Part shown: piece after piece, positions 33,626-44,849 of the stretch
Position numbering within the stretch: position 1 is the first letter of the stretch
How the letters are laid out: every line of letters starts with the position of its first letter
From: Prorocentrum cordatum
Taxonomy: Eukaryota > Sar > Dinophyceae > Prorocentrales > Prorocentraceae
Direction: 5' to 3'
NCBI GenBank assembly: GCA_963575745.1
Contig: CAUYUJ010015719.1
Location: forward strand, 215,001-279,000
Length of the DNA: 64,000 bases
Translations under genes and position numbers: made by a program
Notes under the pieces: model-generated
The model's input: only the letters and a program-made list of their open reading frames with translations
The model's database searches: none
Told to the model about the DNA's origin: nothing

Positions 33626-33964
33626 CTACGACGGAGGCAGGGGAGGTGGGGAGGAGGAGGGTGAAGAGGAAGGAGAGGAGCAGGGACAGCAGCGACATGA
33701 GCAACGGATGGGGCGGGGATTCTTGGACTCCTTCGCCTCGCCGTCGTCAACCGCTACGACCCCCTCGTTCTCCACCAGGAACCTCTCGCTGCTGGCCACC
33801 CACGCTCCTCCGTCCTTTTTGTCGTCCGCTACAATCCAATTCAGGACCTTGTTGGCGAGAATGACCAGCACAACGATAACGACGACGGCAACCCCCGCAG
33901 CCATGGCAGCCTTGGTGTTGTCGTCGAGCTGCTCAAGTCTATTGAACATATCATTTAGATCCAT
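33626..33964 (-). CDS. Small single-pass membrane protein, retrogene with spliced-leader relic
   Basis: Intronless 112-residue frame starting MDLNDMFNRLEQLDDNTKAA. Residues of about 20-42 (GVAVVVIVVLVILANKVLNW) form one transmembrane helix, followed by a charged segment (IVADDKKDGGAWVASSERFL, VENEGVVAVDDGEAKESKNP) and a Ser/Pro/Cys-rich end that may be read-through into repeat. The leader relic lies 67 bp upstream on the same strand, the normal 5'UTR distance, so this ATG is the likely start. The helix position suggests a short N-terminal face and an acidic C-terminal tail. Function is not recognised. The frame has no internal stop, but whether the locus is still expressed cannot be seen. Confidence 0.7.
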   Translation of the reverse strand: MDLNDMFNRLEQLDDNTKAAMAAGVAVVVIVVLVILANKVLNWIVADDKKDGGAWVASSERFLVENEGVVAVDDGEAKESKNPRPIRCSCRCCPCSSPSSSPSSSPPPLPPS

Positions 33965-34031
33965 GGCGCCAAGCGAGGCCGTACGAAGTGTAGCGCAGGG
34001 TAGCACGATCAGGGTCTCCTGCTCGCCCCGA

Positions 34032-34049
34032 TCTTGAGCCAAAATGGCT
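34032..34049 (-). other. Spliced-leader relic of the small membrane-protein retrogene
   Basis: On the - strand TAGCCATTTTGGCTCAAG is an exact 18-base match to the 3' part of the dinoflagellate leader; the next bases outward (CTA instead of CCG) differ at two of three positions. Confidence 0.85.
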
Positions 34050-34910
34050 ATAGAGGAGGATGAACAGGATACAAAGAATGAGGGCGGGGACGTATGCAGC
34101 AAAAGCAAGAGTGTACAGGCCTGAACGGAGGGGGCTGCAACATGCGCAAAGGCCCGAACGGTTCGATCACTTCTAAACGTGAAGCCACACACACTCTTAC
34201 ACATAATAACAAGCATCCGTGGGAGACCGCAGACGCACCACTCAGAGGAGAGACGGGAACACACGAGAGGTCGAGCGGCGAGGAGGCGCAGGGAGAGGAG
34301 TGGAGAGGCGTCGCGACACTCAGCCCAGCCCCCGAGCTTGGCTCATCTGAAGGTTCCCGCGGTTCGAGGTCTCATCTCGACCTGTCCTTGGAGAGACCCA
34401 ACGAAAACTGGAACGAACTCAACGATTGGCACGGAAGCGGCGGCAAACAGAGGCCGCGAGCAGCTCCTCAGGGAGCTTCAGGCTAGACGACAGCCGTGCC
34501 CCGAGAGTTCTTGTAGCAAGCTTTCTGATCGCTCCTGCTGCCGTACTCTCGAGAGCATGGGGACGGGGACGAGGGTCTGCGCGGGGCCGCGGAGGACAGG
34601 GCTGGAAGGGGAGCGTCGGTCTGGTGGGTCACGCCTGCTGGTCCCCGTGCCTCGAGATCTGGAGTGGTCGGAGGAGGAGGAGGGGGAGGAGGGGGAGGAG
34701 GAGGAGGAGGAGGAGGAGGAGGAGGAGGAGGAGGAGGAGGAGGCACGTGAGATGAGACGCCATGCTATCAGACATCATAGGGCACATTCCCCGTCGAACC
34801 TCGAGAGCCTCAAGATACCCCATTGCTTCTGTGGGCCTCCGGGGCCGCTGGGGGACGAAAGACTTACGTGGGGCAACTACTGGCAGGCCAATTTCTTATG
34901 TGACGCCCCT
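34050..34910. other. Gene-free stretch
   Basis: Holds a (GGA)n tract at 34673-34742. Frames on both strands lack motifs. Confidence 0.5.
34673..34742. repeat. (GGA)n tract
   Basis: Uninterrupted GGA/AGG for about 45 bp within a longer imperfect run. Confidence 0.95.
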
Positions 34911-35065
34911 GCCCATCGGTCGGCAGAAGTAGGTAGAAGCATGAAGTAGGAAGGCGTTGGAAGTAGGTTGGGTCTCCGCCCGCCCCCTGAAGAGGAGGGA
35001 AGAGGGGAAGCCACTCGATCATTGATGTAGGACGGACGGCGCTTGAAGTAGATTGGAGTCTGGGG
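34911..35065 (+). repeat. Dispersed repeat D, copy 2
   Basis: See copy 1 at 8303. Confidence 0.85.
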
Positions 35066-35295
35066 CTCCAGAAATACCCGTTTTCAACGACCAATGGGTA
35101 CTGTACAAACAAGAGAGGAGCCCAGGAGGAGGAGGACACGCAAATGTTGAAAAAGCCGCGTGGCCCGGCGGTGCCGATCGGATATTGCCCTTCCTAGGCC
35201 TTGCGGTGGTCCACCCAACCTTCCTCCGACTCCCTTTTCTTCGGCATGCCTGAAGCTCGGCGTCCTCGTCCAACCGTGTCTCAATCTAATCCGCC

Positions 35296-35375
35296 TCCTC
35301 CTCCTCCCCCTCCTCCCCCTTATCCTCCTCCTCCTCCTCCTCCTCCTCCTCCTCCTCCTCCTCCTCCTCCTCTTC
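35296..35375. repeat. (CTC)n tract
   Basis: CTC triplets, nearly uninterrupted. Confidence 0.95.
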
Positions 35376-35689
35376 GGTCGTCCTTTTCGTCATCAGCCTT
35401 CTCCTCCTTCGTCTGTCTCCTCAAGAGAGCGTGTGCGATCTACGATGTACCACTCCGATTTTTGCCAGGCCGCACTCGCCTCGCGACCGGATGCAAAAAA
35501 GACACCCGAGACGACGCAACACTGTTCTCGGGGCACTGGGCCAACCGAGCTCAAGACGGACGCGCAGATCTCGCCCCTGGGCAGACACAGCGCAGACGGC
35601 AAACCGCTCTTCTCCCTGCCAGGCGGACAGGGGTACGGGCGAAGGGATGGTCGCAGCCGCCACCACCGCCGCTGGCCGCCGCGGGGGCG

Positions 35690-35719
35690 AACCGACGACG
35701 ACGACGACGACGACGAGGC

Positions 35720-35750
<31 letters not shown>

Positions 35751-36010
35751 GCCGACGACGACGACAACGACACCGACGACGGACCACGTCGAAGACGACG
35801 GCGACCGAAACCGACGCCTGCGACGACGACGACGACGTCGAAGCCGACGACGAGCAGCGCCAGCGAAGATCACGACGAGACGCGCCACAGAAAACCGACG
35901 ACGACGACGGCGACGACGGACGGCACCGGCGACGACGTCTACGACGAACGGCGCGGGCGGCGACGAAGACGAGGACGGCGACGACGCCGGTGGCGGCGGC
36001 GGCGGAGCGC
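35690..36010. repeat. Imperfect (CGA)n tract
   Basis: CGACGACGA runs with frequent substitutions, giving aspartate-rich and arginine-rich + frames. Confidence 0.85.
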
Positions 36011-36439
36011 GGCCGCTGTTCAGAGGAAGAAGTGCATGAAGGATCAGGAATGGGCATGAAGACGGGGGGGGAGACCGGGGGAGGGAAGGAAATGGAGGAG
36101 GGCCAACACTAGCCAGCAAAGGAAGGACGGACAACGGAAATAAGACAATGAGACGATCTGGACAAGGGAAATCAGAGGACGAGGAGAGGGAGGATATAGG
36201 AGGAAGAGGAAGGGAAGGAGAAGGAAAAGGGAGGGGGGCGGAGGACGGAGGAGGAGGGGGAGAGGAGGCAGAAAGATGTGGGAGGTAGGATGGAGGGAGT
36301 GGGGATAAAGAGGAGGAGGAGGACGAGGAGGAAAAGGAGGAAGGAGAAGGGGGGGCGGAGAAGGAAGGATAATTACGATAATGATGAGGCGGACGGAGGA
36401 GGAACGATGAGGGAGAAGGAGGAGGAGGACGAGAAACGC
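36011..36439. repeat. AGG/GGGA-rich low-complexity DNA
   Basis: Purine-rich on +; the - strand serine/proline frame is a repeat translation running out of the LINE 3' end. Confidence 0.7.
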
Positions 36440-39400
36440 ACCAGCCAAGAAAAGAGAGGTCAGTGGAGATGCATGCCATGTACAACCTGCGCAAGGGAAG
36501 CCTGCCGATGGAACATGGCATGGAAACGTGCACGTGCAAATCGCGACGCAAGCGAATACCTGTGAAAGCAAGAGTTGGACCTAGCAGCGCGGTGTGCATG
36601 AAAGACAGCATCAATGTACAGGGCGACAGGGACAAACCCATGGTTGCCAATGGGGCTGAATGGACAAGAAAAACACGTTGGAGACTCGAGGAGGCGGGGA
36701 AGGAGGCGGGGAGGATTGGCAACGCAGCAGCAGCAGAGAAAACAGGACAGGCGAGGACGTGGGACATGCTATCCCCGCTCGGGGCCTCACAATGGAAACA
36801 CGGACGAACAGGCCCAGGGAACCTCATGGAGGTGGTCCAGGCATTGCAGACGGACCTGACCACCACAACGACCACAGACGGATGGGGCGAAATATCCCAG
36901 CCGCAGCACACAGAGCGATCCGTACTCGAAAATGGCCAGGGAGGCCCCAAGGAAAAAGTGCAGCATCCGCGCACGCAGGCACTGCTCACTAGCATGTGCG
37001 CGCGTAGCATAGCTTCGACCTTGGATTGTCTATTTGGCGAGAGCGCAGTAATGCTCGGCATTGCAATGAGAGCTTCGGAATTCCCAACAATTTGCCGTGT
37101 GCCCGAGAAGGTCCACAGCTCACTGGCGGCCCAAGACACGACGCACTCGTCAGTTTCACTATACTCGGCCAGCAGGCGGCGAATCTTCTGGAAGGAAGAC
37201 GACGTCATGGCTAGACGATACACCGCGGCCCTGCAGGTGGTGTTGAGCATCCTAGCCTGCACGTGCAGCGCCCGACCGCTGCGACGGCGAAGCATGCGTG
37301 CCGCGGGGCACCAGTCAGAAGCTGGACTGCGTCGGACTCGGACCTAAGTGCATCGTGGCGTGCGACAGAGTGCCGCGCTACATACGAGATGCATCGGTAG
37401 GCGCTCTGGCTTCACAGCGCAATCATTTTGACGAGCCCGGGGCCGAGAGACTTGACGGAACGTGCACAAATCAACAACAATTGGCGAGCGGACCCTAATG
37501 CGAACCAATCTTGGCGCGACGTCCAAACAGAAATCCAAGAATCAGCCCAAACATCGAACCCCGATGGGCTCCAACCCCCGAGCCTGCTGTTCCGACGAGA
37601 GAGCCCCACGGTCGAACCCCTGCGGAAATATCACGGACGTCTTCTGGCGGTGGATCGAATCCGAATCCAGTGCCCACCAAGCGACATACTGCCATGTTGC
37701 CTGCGAGAACGTCTAGATCGTTCAGGGGCGCAACGCCAGCGCCGTCGGCAAGGGCCCCATGCCCCCCCCCCCCCCCCATCGCCATCCCAAGCGGGGCTCT
37801 GGAGAAGCGCGTCGGCCGCGAGGCAGACGCGGGATGCTCGACGCCGTGGCCCGCAGCACTGGATCGAACGCATGAATTAATCGGCTGCCAGAGAGGGGGC
37901 GCCATTGTTCGATGTCGCGGATCAACATGAAGGTGGCCTCCTGGAGGCCCGCGAAGAGTGCAGCAACCGCGCGCTATCGATATCAAGCACGCACCGCTCT
38001 CACATGTAAGGCAGTGGGCCCATGCACTCCAGAGTCCCAGGGATGACCCCATGCAGCAGCGAGGGTGAGACAGCTTTGATGTCGCGCATGCACATGCCAT
38101 CGAACTTACAGGCGCGGTGCACGCCGTGCTGAATGAGCCTTGTCTCTAGCACTAGACTATGGTTGCCCGCGCGCCCCATGCGAGCGAACGCTCTCTGAAA
38201 TCCGACGCGTCGCGCTGGCGGACTTCAGCGGCGAGGCCTGTTCTGGGCTTGGCGCAACAACGCGTTGCTAGTGTTGGACAGCATGGCAGGCCGAGTCCGC
38301 GCGGCATCGCGCGCGCGCGGCCTGCCCGAGGCCCCCGGGGAATTCGCTTTCATCGAGGAAGACCGCGCGGGCATCGTCGAGGCAGGGGCGCAAGGTACCC
38401 TGGCCAAAATGGCCGGCGAACAAGTTGCGCTGGGCGCGCCCCACCCGCCCAGAGCAAGGGGCGCGGCCGGGCCCGGGGGCGGAGTCAGGAACAGCTTTCG
38501 CGATTGCGCTGAACTCGCCAAACCCGATGGTCCAGAAGATTCCGCTGGGAGCGTTCTGCGCATGTTCGTGGACATGGCCGAGCGAGCTCTGGCCCGTGGT
38601 TTCCGCAGCGCGCGCCCCGCCCAATGCCGACGCAGTTCCCGCGCGATGTCCGCAGGGTCGGCGAGTCGATTGCCGAGCGGATCCGCCGCAGCCTGGAGAC
38701 CCACCTCCTGTCAGGTGCGCCCCCGCCGAGAACGATCACTTGCAAACTTCTCGGCTGAGGAAGACTTCCTCCTGGGATGCGTGGATGCGCCCTGGATATC
38801 CTGGATGTCCTGGTGTCGCGTGTCAGTCTTCAACTGTCCCATGTGAGTGTCAGAATCGACAGGGTCGGCCCAGGTCCCAGAGGACGCCAGCATGACATTT
38901 GCTAGCTTGGCATGGGCGCGACGGACTCGCTGCGCGACCGACAGACGACCAGAGCGAATGTCTCGTAGAGCGGCCAGACAGCAATACCTTTTACATATCT
39001 ACACACATATATGTATACATATACGTATATGTATGTATGTATGTAAATTCGTATATATATATATATATGTATATATGCACTCACGACTGGCGCGCGCTCC
39101 ATGGTGTTCGAGAGTGCGCATGACCTGGTGAGCGGCGAAGCGAATCATGACTGCGGCCTCCTGAGCAGCTTCAGCCAGGCCCTTCGAGAGCACGCCGAAA
39201 TCCTCCAGGGTCTCCTGGGCGACTCGAGGGTACATGCTGCGACGAGCAACCCGCGCAGGAACGCGAGGCTTTGATGATCCGCGTCGAGGCTGGTGCCAAA
39301 TTAAAACTGGGGTATGATCAGATAAAATGTCCAAATCCAAATACATCCGGCAGTCTCACTGGAGGCATTCAGATCGATGAGGTCAGCGGTGGCCCAAGGC

Positions 39401-41486
39401 AGGCACATGCGGTCCAAGTGCGCAGCCGACGCGATGACGCGATGTCTGTGCTGACCCTAAGCATGGCGTATAACTCTGCGAGTGTGATGTGGTTGACCGT
39501 TCTTGGTGAACTGCGCGAAGGCATTGTTGAAGTCTGCGCCCGTGGCACGCGAAGGATGTATCACCCTATTGAAGACATCGCATTGCTGGCTACCCGCTCC
39601 ATCGGCGCAGATGTTGAAGTCACAACATAAAATGCACGCGCATGCGTGCAAGGAGGGGTGGGCGGCCCATGCTCGGCAACGCGCAGCTCCGGGCTGACGT
39701 GCGCATCGACGGCGCACGTGGCGCGCGCGCTGTCGCGCGCGATGGCGGCCTGGACGCGCCCGCGATATACGTTGACGGGGCAAGGGTGAAGATGCTGCTT
39801 CCGCGGAGAAGGGTGCATGCACATTAAAAAGCCACTGGTGGCAGTGGCGTGGGAAGAGGGCCCGACCCCGCAGCTTTCGGCGAGCCCCCTAAGAGGGACA
39901 TGTAGAGCAGCGTCTGGAGCGCGGGCTTCTTGTATGAATGCGATAGAATGCTTCTCTAACAAGTGTGATGCGCTGAGTCGCATGCGCCGATGCGCACGCG
40001 ATGCCGTCGCGTATCCGAACAGAGATTGGCAGTTCCATGAGGCGACAGAGAACGCGGGCGCGGGGGGGGGAACAAAGTGACCCGATAGGTCGGGCGGGCC
40101 ATTCTCAGCGTCGCCGCTGCGGTCTCAGCCGCTGCCCGACGGCGCCGAGCTGCCGGTCGAAGAGGAGGGGGGCGAGTCAGGCTGGATCTGCCCAGGGTGA
40201 GTAGCGTCTCGAGGCGGGGGAATTGGCGATTACATTCTCGATGGGGGCGCCGCCGGTGCCAGTCGCTGCGTCTTCTCCGTCAGTGACGTCATAGACGCTG
40301 CGGGTGCCGCTCGCGGCGATGGCCCCCTGCGCGCCCCTAATTCACGGCGCCGCGGTTGGCCCCGGCGGGCGTCTGCAGCGGCAGATCGGCTCCCTAGTCG
40401 CGGAAGGCCTGGTGGACAGCCTCTACGCTGGCACTGGCGCCCGCGACCTCCATCTTAACGGTCGCTAGGCACGCGATTCTGGACGGCCTGCAAGAGCTTG
40501 CCGAATGCGCGACTGTTGCGGCGAAGTCCAGTTGATGCACCATGGCGCGCGCGAAGCTCGCGCCGTTTGAAACTGACGCTCTCCAGTGGCCCGCGCCCGC
40601 AGAGGACGCGGCCACTGGCGAAGGCGATGAACTGCCTGGCGTCGTCGGCAGAGACAAAGGTCATGGAGCAGCAGCTGTTCAGGTCGTGGGCCTTTCGCGT
40701 CTCAGGCTGACTGATGTGGGCATGCAAATTCGAGATGGCTCCGCACGCGCGACCGGGGCCCCCGCGGCCGCGGGCTCCAGGAAGCCGTCAGCCCAGGCAC
40801 GGCGCGGTTCAGCAGGCCGCTCGGGCCCTCGGAGGTAGCTGGAATCCGAAACACGAGAAGACGCAGAAGCATTCGTCGACCCAGCCGGCAGGGAAGGCGC
40901 CGCGGTGTAAGTCGAAATAACAAGCCCTTGCTCCAAAACGGCCATCCTCTGGCCGAACATCGCGCCCTGCGCCTCCATTCGCTCGTCCAGCTCATTCCTC
41001 CAGTCCGTGCGGTCTTCGGGCTGCATGGCGACGTCGGCGCTGCCTTTGGCCCTGGCCTACAGCGCCTCGAGCTGCACCTGGAGCGCGGCGCTCTGAGCCT
41101 GGGTGACGGAGAGGGTGCGCTGCATTTCACCGAACGTGACCTTCATGCGTGGTGCCGACCTGAGTTTGTAGAGAACCCTGGCTCTCCTGGATAACCTCGG
41201 TAAGCATGGCGCGCATGTCGGACAGCATCGCTCCGTAACATTCGCTAAGTGGCAGGTGGTATCTCAGCGTGGGAACGCCATCTGGCTCGCGATCCAGCCG
41301 GAATGCATGGGGCACATCTCCAGATAGGGCGTGGGGGCGCACGAAGTGTCCGTTCCGATCACCTCGCACAGGCGCAGGCGAGTCATGGCTGGAGATGGTG
41401 TCGGGGGGCGGGCTCAACGAGCGCAGCTGCAACGGCGGTCTCGTGTCGACAAGGTCGTCATCCGTCAGCACTCCGTACTCACTCAC
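36440..41486 (-). mobile_element. Decayed LINE-type non-LTR retrotransposon
   Basis: Running leftward from 41486: an N-terminal region (MSEYGVLTDDDLVDTRPP) with a coiled-coil stretch (ELDERMEAQGAMFGQRMAVL) near 41240-40920; a segment at 40730-40455 (SFKRRELRARHG); an APE endonuclease at about 39985-39300 with HSIAFIQEARAP, CCDFNICADG and the classical end motif DILSDHTPVLIW; a reverse-transcriptase start near 38560-38270 (SAPGPG, then a LDDARAVFLDESEF strand); and a 3' part at 37295-36440 with the zinc motif CFHCEAPSGDSMSHVLACP. Domain order is that of LINEs encoding an apurinic endonuclease. At least five frame changes are needed and no intact FADD box was found, so the copy is dead. A TA-rich insertion at 38985-39075 interrupts it. 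Confidence 0.75.
38985..39075. repeat. TA/ATGT-rich simple repeat inside the LINE
   Basis: ATATATGTATAC words, then (AT)n; the only strongly AT-rich patch in the element. Confidence 0.85.
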
Positions 41487-41708
41487 TCACTCAAGAGCCG
41501 CGCCTGGGCGGCGCACCGGCAAAAGAAAAACTACATACACATGTCTGGGAGCGGCGACCGTGCCTCGGATCTCGACCACCGGCGGCCTTTGTGCAAGTGG
41601 CGCGCGAGGGTGTCTCCGTAGGTGTCCACCAACGGCATGGCAGCAGCAGCGTCTTCCTCAGCGGTATGTCTGGGAGCCGCCGCGGACCCCCTCCTCGGCG
41701 CTCTTCAC

Positions 41709-41870
41709 GAAGCACTTGAAGGGGCCCCAGGACACACAAATAAATACACACAAATAAAAGGGTTCCCCATATTCTCCCATAGTTTCAAAGTTTCTGTCTT
41801 CCCCCCTACTTCCCATATTTTCCTGGGGGTGGACGATGAATTGTGTCTGTGTGTTTTTTCTCCTCCTGAT
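41709..41870 (+). repeat. Dispersed repeat E, copy 2
   Basis: See copy 1 at 19925. Confidence 0.9.
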
Positions 41871-42086
41871 CCCTGTCGGGTTCCTGGTTGGCCGGGCTCG
41901 CCGCGCGCTTGGCGGAGCTGGCCCCGGGCGCGGCAAGCGCGGCACCGCCGGCAGATGCAGCAGCCCCAGACGACGAGGAGGCCGCGGCCGAGGCAGCTAC
42001 AGCGCCCCCCGGGTCCTAGGAGGCCAGCGGGTCGGACGCGCCCCTGCCCTCGCAGAAACGCGGCTTGCCGTTTTTTTTTTTTTGTT

Positions 42087-42117
<31 letters not shown>

Positions 42118-42177
42118 GGGCTTGCCAGTCTGAGCGGCGCCTTGCACGCCGGCGGGCGCGGCCGTGCTTGGGGCCAT
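41850..42177 (-). pseudogene. Candidate retrogene, alanine-rich, behind tandem leader relics
   Basis: On the - strand MAPSTAAPAGVQGAAQTGK starts 169 bp after the leader relics. It is followed by a 57-bp GA/A-rich insert bounded by direct repeats of GGCAAGCC, then RFCEGRGASDPLAS and a TAG at about 42016. The same frame continues as GGAVAASAAASSSGAAASAG and SSAKRAASPANQEPDRDQEE into repeat E. The insert is in frame, so it may be an expanded tract or an intron. Low-complexity composition gives no function. Confidence 0.35.
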
Positions 42178-42346
42178 AGCGGCGGCAGCGGTGCCTGCAA
42201 AACCGATGTCCACAGGGGAGGTCGGATTTGGAAGCGTTGCCCCGCCAGGAGCTCACCAAAGGAGGCCCCGCCAGCACCGCGGAGGCGCGGGCAAAGCGGG
42301 CAGGCCCTCGAGGCGGCCCCTGCACCGCGTCGGGAAAAAGGTGCCC

Positions 42347-42382
42347 CTTGAGCCAAACTGGCTTGAGCCAACATTGCTACGG
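42347..42382 (-). other. Tandem spliced-leader relics: full-length plus truncated
   Basis: On the - strand CCGTAGCAATGTTGGCTCAA plus G (two mismatches to the leader) is followed without gap by CCAGTTTGGCTCAAG, a leader lacking its first six bases. The truncated unit starts exactly after the AG of CCGTAG, as expected if a new leader was spliced onto the AG inside an old genomic leader. Confidence 0.85.
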
Positions 42383-42385
42383 AAA

Positions 42386-42480
42386 GGATGGGGAGGAGGA
42401 GGCGGAGGAGGATGAGAAGGAGGAGGAGGCGGCGGAGGAGAAGGAGGAGGAGGAGGCGGCGGAGGAGGGGGGGGAGGAGG
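42386..42480. repeat. (GGA)n/GGC tract
   Basis: AGGAGGAGGCGG units directly beside the leader relics. Confidence 0.9.
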
Positions 42481-42625
42481 CAAAGGCACAGGCGAAGGCG
42501 CACACGGGGCACATCCAGCCTCACGCCTGCGGGCAAAAAGGGCCCCGGCGAGAGACCTGGACGCGCGGCGGGGGCAGCACCCCCCACGGGACCGCTTGGG
42601 GTGCCGCCTGGCCCACCGAAAGAAC

Positions 42626-42664
42626 CTCCTCCTCCTCCTCCTCCTCCTCCTCCTCCTCCTCCTT
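42626..42664. repeat. (CTC)n tract
   Basis: Thirteen uninterrupted CTC triplets. Confidence 0.95.
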
Positions 42665-42879
42665 CTCAGGCGTGGAGGAGGAGAAAGGTGAGAAGGAGGA
42701 GGACGGTGAGGAGAGTGCGGAGGCAGCGGCGCACCGACGCTGCCTGGGACAGCACCCCGGCGGCGCTGCGAGGCGGCGCCGCGGCTGCGGCCGCCGCGGG
42801 GGCGGCCGCCGGTGGCGCGGCCGCCTCCGCGGCGGCCTGCGCAGGGATGTCGTCCTCGTCGTTCGTCGTGTGTCGCCGT

Positions 42880-42952
42880 CGTCGTCGTCGACCTTCGTCG
42901 TCGTCGTCGTCGTCGTCGTCGACGTCGTCGTCGTCGTCGTCGTCGTCGAGGG
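42880..42952. repeat. (GTC)n tract
   Basis: CGTCGTCGT with single GAC interruptions. Confidence 0.95.
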
Positions 42953-44018
42953 TGGGGGGGATGATAAGAAGGAGGCGAAGGACGAAACCGCCGCTCCTCT
43001 TTTTCCCCCTCCTGCCTCTCGTTTCCTCCTTGTGTATCCTCCCTTCTCTTCCTCCCTCTCACTTCTATCTTGCCTTCCTCCTCTTCATCGTCCTCGGTCC
43101 TTCTCCTCGTCCTGTTCCTCCACCACTCCAGCCCCCTGCTTCGTCCTCTACATTGTCCATCTCCTCATACCTTCGCCATCCCCCATTCATTTCAATTCAT
43201 CGTTCCTCTCTCCACCCACCCCTTCCCCAGATCCTCTTCCTACCCCATCCCGCCTCTTGCCTTCTCCTCCTTCTCCTTCTCCGCCCGCCCCCGCCGCGTC
43301 CTCTGACTTCTCCCTGCGTCATCCACTTTTCTCCTCCCGCGTCCCTCCTCCTCCTCCTCCTCCTCCTCCTCCTCCTCCAGCTCCCCCCCTCCTCCTCCAA
43401 CTCCTCCTCTTTCCTGTGTTCTCCTCCCTCTCCCTCCTCCCCCCCGCCCAGCCATCCTCCCTTCCCCCACCATCGCTGCCCCCGCCGCCCCCTCCGCCGC
43501 CACTCCCCCGTCCCTCCCTCTCCATCTCCTGATCTGCGAACGCCTTGGCCAAACAAAACACGCTTGCCACAGGCTGCCCCCTCCCTCCTCCCATAGGGGG
43601 CGAGGCTGGCCCCTGCCTGGATGAAAGCGGGCCCCCGTCTTCCATTTTCCCTTGCTCGCCGCCTCCTCCCCTTCCGCCCCTCGCCCCCGTCCTCGCTACC
43701 ACCCAGCTTGAGCGCACTCGAGTCGATTGAGCTGAAGCCAGGAGAGGCGCAGACGCCGCCGCCGTGCACACGGACCCTTCGAGGCCAGGGTGTGGCCAAG
43801 CGAGTGATCGTATGTGCTTCTCTTCACATACAGACCACGGCCATCCGCACTCTTCCCGTCCCCCGTCTCCGCCGCGGTCGCCGCTGTCGCCATCGCCGCC
43901 GCCGTCGCGCCCGCCGTTCTCGTCGCCCACGTGGACCAATTATCTGCTTGAGCACCAGGGCAAATGCTCCGCCAATTCCTAAGAGCCGTGCCCGGCCGCG
44001 AAAACTTGAACCTACCAT
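42953..44018. other. Gene-free stretch, CTC/CCCT-rich
   Basis: Pyrimidine-rich from about 42990 to 43530, with a (CTC)n core at 43346-43380. No recognised gene. Confidence 0.55.
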
Positions 44019-44190
44019 TAAGTCGGGCCTGTACCCCTGCAGGGGGATTTTCGACGAGAAATAAAAAATACACCAACAATAACAAAAAAATATTCCAAAA
44101 ATCGTCTGGGGACTATTTTTGGACTTTTGATTGGCTTTTCTGGTGTATTTTGGGGGTATTTCCCTACCTAGGCTCTGCCTACAAGGGTTC
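44019..44190. mobile_element. TIR-A element, copy 10, right end decayed
   Basis: TAAGTCGGGCCTGTACCCCT with GCAGGGGGATTTT at the left. Interior AAAATCGTCTGGGGACTATT. The expected right terminus is replaced by CTACCTAGGCTCTGCCTAC. Confidence 0.75.
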
Positions 44191-44279
44191 TTACCCTCTA
44201 CGTTAAAGGGGCCGGGCAGTGGGCCTCGCCCCGGGCGGTTCCCCCAGGATCCGCCCCGCGGTTCCCCCAGCTACGTCCC

Positions 44280-44402
44280 CTTAGCTTAGCGTTGCTTATC
44301 TCATCTGAGCTTAGCCTAGCTTAACTTAGCTTAGCTTAGCTTAGCCTAGCCTAGCTTAGCTTAGCTTAGCCTAGCCTAGCCTAGCCTAGCTTAGCTTAGC
44401 GC
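44280..44402. repeat. (CTTAG/CCTAG)n pentanucleotide repeat
   Basis: TTAGC and CTAGC units for about 120 bp. Confidence 0.95.
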
Positions 44403-44429
44403 AGCATCCGCATATCAAAGCGAAACCTG

Positions 44430-44840
44430 CCATATCATAGCATATCATAGCATACCCTTAGCATAGCGCAGCATAACACAGCGCAGCATAGCATAGCATA
44501 GCATAGCATAGCATAGCATAGCATAGCATAGCGCAGCATAGCATAGCATAGCATAGCATAGCATAGCATAGCTTAGCATAGAACAGCGCAGCATAGCATA
44601 GCATATCATAGCATAACATAGCATCGCATAACATATCATAGCGCAGCATAGCATAGCATAGCGCAGCGCAGCATAGCATAGCATAGCATAGCGCAGCATA
44701 GCGTAGCATAGCAAAGCACAAGCAAAGCCAAGCAATAGCATCACCAACAACAAAGCAAACGCAACCGCAACAGCAAACGCAAAGGCAAGGGCAAACGCAA
44801 AGGCAAGAACAATAGCAGAGGCAATGCAAAGCAAAAGCAA
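44430..44840. repeat. (GCATA)n then (GCAAA)n pentanucleotide repeats
   Basis: GCATA units to about 44715 with GCGCA variants, then GCAAAC/GCAAGG words to 44840. Confidence 0.95.
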
Positions 44841-44849
44841 AACCACTGC

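Noticed and set aside
36440-37295. A single 624-codon - strand protein from 35421 to 37295
   Set aside because: Only the part right of about 36440 is retroelement-like; the rest is repeat translation, so I kept the LINE remnant and not the ORF.
44280-44402. Telomere-like repeat
   Set aside because: The unit is CTTAG/CCTAG; I would expect a TTTAGGG-type repeat at dinoflagellate telomeres, and the tract is internal.
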